Source: Uranotaenia lowii (lineage: Eukaryota; Arthropoda; Insecta; Diptera; Culicidae). Taken from it: DNA of 64,000 bases. The position numbers and the translations under genes are program-made. Shown in pieces: positions 58,546 through 64,000 of this stretch. The stretch is taken from positions 138,993,988 through 139,057,987 of the forward strand of contig NC_073693.1 in assembly GCF_029784155.1 (NCBI RefSeq), in the 5' to 3' direction. The notes beneath the pieces are model-generated. The model was not told where the DNA came from, ran no database searches, and saw only the letters and a program-made list of their open reading frames with translations. The stretch's first letter is position 1, and every line of letters begins with the position of its first letter.

Positions 58546-60832
58546 GGCTATGCTTCTTAGTGTATCACGCTAGCGGCAAGTGAAAAAACGAGATATCTAG
58601 CGTAGCATTTCGTAAGGGCGGAACTAGCAGTTAGCTCGAAACGAGAAAAACGCGTTAAAAATTTCGGGACATCTAATCAAATCCTTTTTCAAAAAATCAA
58701 CCACTTTTTGTTCAAGAAAGTCAATAAATTTGCATTATAATCACTTATTGTTCGTTGGTTATCAAGAACTTTCAGTTTTTTCACTAAATTTCAGATATTT
58801 TCGAGTTTTGCCCTTTTTGTTTTCGATTCCAGTTACGCCTGCAAGTTTCGCCCAATTGATCGGCCGTTTTTGTTCTGGTTTTGAAGTTACGGCTTACGCC
58901 CTTTGATCCTACACGGAAAAATTAATTAGGCCGTTTTGCCACACGCGGTCAACTCATTTACGCCTTTTGACCCCACACGAATAGAAAAAATAACCCCATT
59001 TTGAATAGGCGTCACGTTCCAAAGAAAATGCATCAACCCAAGTTTCGCTCAAATAAATTATATTAATTTTCCAAAGTTTTATGTGATTTTAAGATGAAAC
59101 CGCGTTTATTAGGTAAAGTGTAACCGCGTACATTCGGAATGACCGTTAACTCGAATTGCTTACAGTCAGTAGTTTCGCCTTTTGGATTAGATGGATTTTT
59201 GAGATCTATAAAGATTTCTCTTAAATTTATTACAAAACATGTTTTGCATTGTGAAATTATTTTATATTAATGATCTTACAATACAAAGTGGTGCATGGAA
59301 TGGCAAGCAACTTGATGATGCAACCAGTGAATCAACGTTTTCAGCAAATGCTATCTTATCTCTCTTGCATAATTCTAGGAGAAAACCAACACAAAAACTA
59401 TAAGCATTCAGACAATTCCTCCCCTAGCAGCCAAACCAACCTAGTTTCAAAATTCCTTCGCCTTGGGCCTTCCGGGTCCAGGAATGTTTCCAAAAGATAA
59501 ACAAGTAGTTCAGTCCAGAGTGGGAGGAATTCAAAACAAAACACAGAAACCGGACTCGTTTTCAACCCTTCTAGTAGTTTGCTTGTACCTGGTATATTTG
59601 AAGTGGAATTGAAGAAGTTATGCTCCAGTTGTGGTTGAAATATGCATTATCCCATTCGTCCGAATAATGATGATAGTTGTTGTCGGTTTGGACTATGGAA
59701 GATAATATGCTCGGACTCTCGGACGCACGGTTGGCTTCTTAATGAACTTTCCAGGCCAAGAAACGCTCTGTAAAATGAATGGAATTTTATCTAGGATACC
59801 AATGTCAAGGGCGCATCGAGGGTGTCTTGAAAAGTTTAGAAGTCTTCAAGATTGAAAACATGTTTTGAATCTCCTTACTATCTTCTAAAGAAACTTATCA
59901 CAAATTTGAAAATAAAAAATAAACAGACTTACATACAAGCAGAACCACCCTAATAATTACCATGCAATGTACTTTTGATGGAAAACATTCCTCAGGTTCT
60001 TACGCTTGGTAGGAAAATGATGGGCTAAAGTTTTACCGTTAGATACCTATATGCAAATTCACTAAAAACCATAAAACCACTTGATGCACTAGCATAGTTG
60101 ATTATGCTCAAAATTACTATGCATCAAAAAGTTCGAAGAGAAGTTGTTGATTGAAAAAACATTGTGATTTTTTTCATTTATAGGATAATTGTTAAATTAA
60201 CATAACAGTCGAAAAGGTAATTTACCTAATCTTCACAGAACCCTTTTAGATTCAATAATCGTTAAATTTCCTACCCGAACTTTTTGCTATTATAAAATTA
60301 ACAAGTTAGTAGGACCATTACCACATCCCAAGCGTCCCACCAAAGCGGAAAAACTATTTCGGCCCTACATTCTTGCTGTTAAACTTTACGGTCATGCTAG
60401 GAAGAAGAAATGGCCCTTAAGTCATTAATACGCGCCTCGTAGTGGCCAGCGCCTGGGCCAAGCCAGCCATAAGATGGTAAGCTCCCGGCGATGGTAAATT
60501 CTAAATGCAGCAGATTTACGTCGGAGCACAATCTCTCTCGCATATTTAATTGGAAAGAATGTCTCGGAGTTTATCCATCCTTCACCGCAGAAACTTGCCT
60601 GCCTCGGCGACTAAGGCTGACGTTGCAGTTTTGGTTTTCTGGCTCTAGCTCGCAACCTAGCAACTAGCACTCTATAGCTCTAGCGAAGTTGTTGCAAGGA
60701 TTTTTTTTCTTTAAACTTTCAAGCGACGACGTTCAGTGGTTCTAAGCGGTCCAAGGCTCAATTCAGTACCAACACGTCAAAAGGGTTATATGTGCGTATA
60801 TGACGTTTCGAGAAAAATGCGTTTGAAAATTG
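58546..60832. other. Unassigned, partly GC-richer stretch
   Basis: No repeat was matched and no gene supported. 58850-59180 repeats TTACGCC-type words. 60290-60760 is the most GC-rich part, unlike the mobile elements, and is probably old unique sequence; no splice-framed coding exon was seen. Confidence 0.4.
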
Positions 60833-62805
60833 ATCCTTTGGGATACTTGATTCCTCTGCTATATCTCGGAACTATAATGTTTTACATAGATCAAACAGAA
60901 TAAAACATCAAACCTGTTTTCTCAAAAAATAAAAAAAAATTGTTATTTGAGTTATTGCACTTTGTTTGAAAAATCTAACAAAACGTGACTTGAAGATTTT
61001 GTTTATAACTTCAAAATGTTTCCCACACGAAAAAAAAAACATATTTTATCCATTATGTAAATCGTTAGAGCTTAAAAACAACTTCCGAATACATTTTTTC
61101 AAAGCAATAGTAAACTCTCATTTTTTTTAAAGAAATAGTTTTCCAAAGTGTATATTATGCTGTCACTTGATCCCTCGAGCCCAAAAAGGTATATTTTTCT
61201 TCTGAATATATGCTGATCGTTGCTAAGTACGAAATTATTATTATTTAACCAATGATCAATATCAATTTCAAAATTTCCTAAGAAAGTGCTTTTATTTAAA
61301 AATAAGATAATTTTGCCTTAAAGTATGCAATGATAAGAGGGTATTAGACAAACTTTTGATTTTTGCCTAAGCTTTGGGCCACCTGATTAGAGGATCAAGT
61401 CTCCTTGAACTATCAAAATATCACTTTTTTTTAGTCCCACGAAAACACTTCTAGCTCATCTACTGGTTCATGCATCGATTTGACTTTTGCAGCATATAAA
61501 CTTGAAATTACACGCTGCACAATGGGAAAAAAGTGTATAAACCGCGAAGAAATTCAATATCCTCCCTCCTACACGAAACAAATAATGAAAAGTACTTTCC
61601 TATAATGAAAATGTGCAGAGAATCGATTGCAATTAGTTACAGGTGCTGCACAAGCTTACGAAAGGAGTTATAGTGGCTTTTTAACCCCTTATTCCCCTTT
61701 ATTTTGTAAACCATCTAAAAAAAATTATTTAGACTTCAAAATTTTGATCAAAAAAAGACCTATCTTGACTTGAAAATTTTAAACAGAATGTAACGTATCT
61801 TGTGTGATTTATTCCGAGGAATCCAACGAAGCCTATTTGAGTCACCGCACGCATTGGAAACAAGAGTTATGGCTGTTTTACCCTTAATTTCCCAACAGGT
61901 TTAAATTAATTCAGAAAATTTAGGGTAAAACAGCCCTAACTCCAGTTTTCAATCCGTGTGGTGGATCAAATAGGCTTCGATAGATTCCTCGAAAAAAAAT
62001 CACACAAGATACGTTCCGTTCTATTCAAAATTATCAAGTCCGATCATGCTTTTTTCTGAAATAATAGAAAAATGAAGGGGAATTAAGAAAAAACAGCCAT
62101 AACTCATGTTTCCAATGCGTGCAGTGACTCAAATAGGCTTCGTTGGATTCTTCAAAAAAATCACACAGGGTTCGTCCCACTTGGTTCAAAATTTTCAAGT
62201 CCGAACATGCTTGTTCTGAACTATTTGAAAAATGTTGGGAAATTGAGGATAAAACAGCCATAACTCCAGTTTCCAATTCGTACGGTGGCTCAAACAGCCT
62301 TCATTGGTTTTCTCGGGAAAAAAATACACAAGAATCGTCCTCTTGGATCAAAACTTGGAAGTCCGGACATGCTTTTTTTCTGAAATAATTGAAAAATGTA
62401 TTTGAATTGAGGGTAAAACAGCCATCACTCTACTTTCCGAAGGGTGCGGGGGCTGAAACAGCCTCCATTGGATTTCTCAGAAATAATTGCACAAAATAGA
62501 TCTATTTTGGTTCCAAATTTTTAAGTCTAAATAAGTTTTTTTTCTGGATTTTTTCCAAAATAAAGGGGAATAAGGGGTTAAAAAGGCACTATAACTCCGT
62601 TCGTAAGCTTGTGCGGCGTCTGAAACTACGTCCAGTCGATTCTCTGGACATTTGAATGGATTTGTTTCGATTAGGAGGGAAGATATTGAATTTCTTCGCG
62701 GTGTAAACACTTTTTTCCCCATCGTGTGCTGTCAGGAATCACAAAAAACCAAAAACATATAATGAAAATAGGAAAAAAAAAGGATTAAGTATCCCCATTC
62801 TCCCC
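60833..62805. mobile_element. MITE D copy 3, interrupted by element H
   Basis: GATCCTTTGGGATACTTGAT and TGCTATATCTCGGAACTATA match 25360-25400. The right end, CCCCATTCTCCCC followed by TA, matches 26317. Between 61518 and 62726 lies element H, with GCTG repeated on both sides. The left outermost 20 bases are missing. Confidence 0.8.
61518..62726. mobile_element. Element H copy 2 (CACAATGGG termini), with a ~163-bp tandem array
   Basis: Left end CACAATGGGAAAAAAGTGTA, right end inverted CACGATGGGGAAAAAAGTGT; the inverted match goes on through ACCGCGAAGAAATTCAATAT. AAACAGCC(A/C)TAACTC recurs at about 61927, 62091, 62251 and 62414, a spacing near 163 bp, with one inverted unit at about 61870. 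The frames 62034-62388 and 62477-62722 follow from these repeats. Confidence 0.75.
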
Positions 62806-63280
62806 TACCTACCTACATCGCGAGCAATCAAATGCCGGCAAACGCTAAAACTTTCTTGTTTATAAACCGATTTCTTAAAAATTATTAGTTTGGAAAATTT
62901 GTAACGTGACTCAAATAAGATTCTCCGACAATATTCAGCTACAATCATTTATTTAAAGTTATTCAAAGCCGAAGATTTTTTTTTGAAAAAAAATTGTTTC
63001 GCGAAAAAGTCTGTTAATCAGTTATTTAGTGCTATAAAATTTTTCATTCAGTGTTTAAGTAAGTCGAAGTTAGAAGCCGTTTATTGTACATTTGGATTTA
63101 TTTTTTATTTTTTTCAAGATCACGGCCTCAAAAAATGTAAAAAAGTAGTGAAAACCCTGCATTTTTCAATAAACCAACCGCTAAAGCTTTTCTATTTACT
63201 CCAGAAAATTTTCAAAAATTGAACTGGAAAGTTGACGTAACTTGTCACATTTTTGCATTTTTAGTTTTTTTAAATATATA
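62806..63280. other. Unassigned AT-rich stretch
   Basis: No gene was supported. The + frame 62983-63222 is Lys/Phe-rich with no domain. Confidence 0.4.
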
Positions 63281-64000
63281 TTTTTTTTTTGTAAATTCTT
63301 TATTTGAAACGGCTCATACCTTTAGGCTTTAAGGAGCCAAACTCGTTGTGTTTGATTACAATTGTGTGCTTATATCTAGTTCACTTTTGGAAGAAAAGGT
63401 AGAAAGATAGGGAAATATGAAAATAAAAAGGATTATAGACGAAGATCAATAGTTTTAAGGAAAAGATATATTTCAAACATATAGTCCAAGTCCATCACAG
63501 CTAACACATCCCTTACTTGAACGTTGGGTGGCTTTCCGACAAGGTGGTCCTCACACGACCAAACAATATGCTCGATGTCATGGTAACCTAGACCACAACC
63601 GCATAAATTGCTGCCAGCAACATTTATACGATAGAGTACCGCATTCAAGGAATAATGATTGAACATGAGACGGGAAAATATACGAATAAAATCCCGACTC
63701 AGGTTCAATCTATTAAACCAGGGCTTAAGGCTTACCTTTGCCACCGACCCAACTCATCCTCGTCCCATCTTCGCTGCCAGTTGACAAGAGAGTTTCCCCG
63801 AGCCAGGAAGTAAAATTCGTTGAATACGATTTCACGCTGGTAAATGTTGCCTTCCATCGCACCCACCTTTGCAAGGGAATCTGCCCTCTCATTGCCTACT
63901 ATCGAGCAATGTGAGGGGACCCAGACAAAGGTGATGGAAAAGCAACGTCTTGATAAAGTAGTCAATATGTAGCGTATCTTTTCGATGAAGTAGGGCGTGA
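63281..64000 (-). mobile_element. 3' end of a non-LTR retrotransposon with RNase H (I/LOA type), runs off the window
   Basis: The T run at 63281-63292 is the poly-A end of a - strand element. Upstream are a 3' untranslated part, a Cys/His C-terminal region, and an RNase H domain that reaches the window edge. RNase H domains occur in the I and LOA groups, which fits the shape of the C-terminus. Confidence 0.8.
63433..64000 (-). pseudogene. RNase H and C-terminal region of a non-LTR polyprotein, frameshifted
   Basis: The 63965-63732 frame has ITFVWVPSHCSIVGNERADS (the RNase H motif with His, Gly-Asn-Glu and the last catalytic Asp) and ends WDEDELGRWQR. The protein then resumes in another frame (63744-63433) as PWFNRLNLSRDFIRIFSRLM and NHYSLNAVLYRI, then CGCGLGYHDIEHIVWSC, a CCHC-like cluster. 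The frame change makes this copy inactive. Its reverse transcriptase should lie beyond 64000. Confidence 0.85.

Noticed and set aside
63281..64000. Cellular RNase H gene
   Set aside because: The Cys/His C-terminal region and poly-A end show that it is the 3' part of a non-LTR element.

Overview
The window looks like a stretch of nuclear chromosome from an insect, most probably a culicine-type mosquito (inference). Grounds: AT-rich DNA, GT-AG introns of about 10 and 18.6 kb, tRNA-derived SINEs, Helitrons, many TA- or TTA-flanked MITEs, and non-LTR and mariner relics. There is no bacterial-style gene packing, no rRNA, no convincing functional tRNA and no CRISPR array.

Only one host gene can be supported. 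It runs on the + strand, and three of its internal exons fall here: 1343-1783, 11822-12007 and 30578-30916. All three are symmetric phase 1-1 exons with good splice sites. The first two encode one whole immunoglobulin I-set domain and, split across the intron, a second one. The third encodes a Ser/Pro-rich linker of about 113 residues. The Ig domains look most like the first Ig domains of peroxidasin, an extracellular-matrix haem peroxidase, but other multi-Ig secreted or adhesion proteins are not excluded. The 5' end and the downstream part of the gene lie outside the window, unless a downstream exon was missed. Everything after 30916 therefore reads as intron or intergenic DNA.

Intron 1 (1784-11821) holds a 0.72-kb MITE (2620-3340), three Helitron-like termini (2419-2450, 5368-5371, 10077-10080), a 1-kb TIR element with a tRNA-like core (6158-7161), a broken reverse transcriptase (8478-9525), long C and G runs, and two adjacent perfect palindromes (10850-11020). 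Intron 2 (12008-30577) is dominated by a pair of inverted Helitrons, 15327-19315 (+) and 23317-26323 (-). Each is filled by a ~150-bp G-rich tandem repeat. The left copy was hit by a 1.8-kb fully palindromic element; the right copy was hit near its 5' tip by a 1-kb MITE. Intron 2 also holds a SINE with a 13-bp target duplication and a candidate solo LTR (28286-29191).

From 30917 to 64000 no host exon is visible. The segment contains nested MITEs and palindromic elements (31.3-35 kb, 35.7-40.5 kb, 47.6-50.1 kb, 51.2-52.2 kb, 57.9-58.5 kb, 60.8-62.8 kb), an internally deleted mariner-like element (43950-44711), a degraded endonuclease/reverse-transcriptase retrotransposon (52848-56050) split by a SINE, and at the right edge the RNase H end of another non-LTR element.

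The elements form layers whose order of insertion can be read from target duplications and from paralogous empty sites. The least explained signals are a group of unrelated-looking long-hairpin elements that share a spaced core motif, and two perfect hairpins lying side by side in intron 1.
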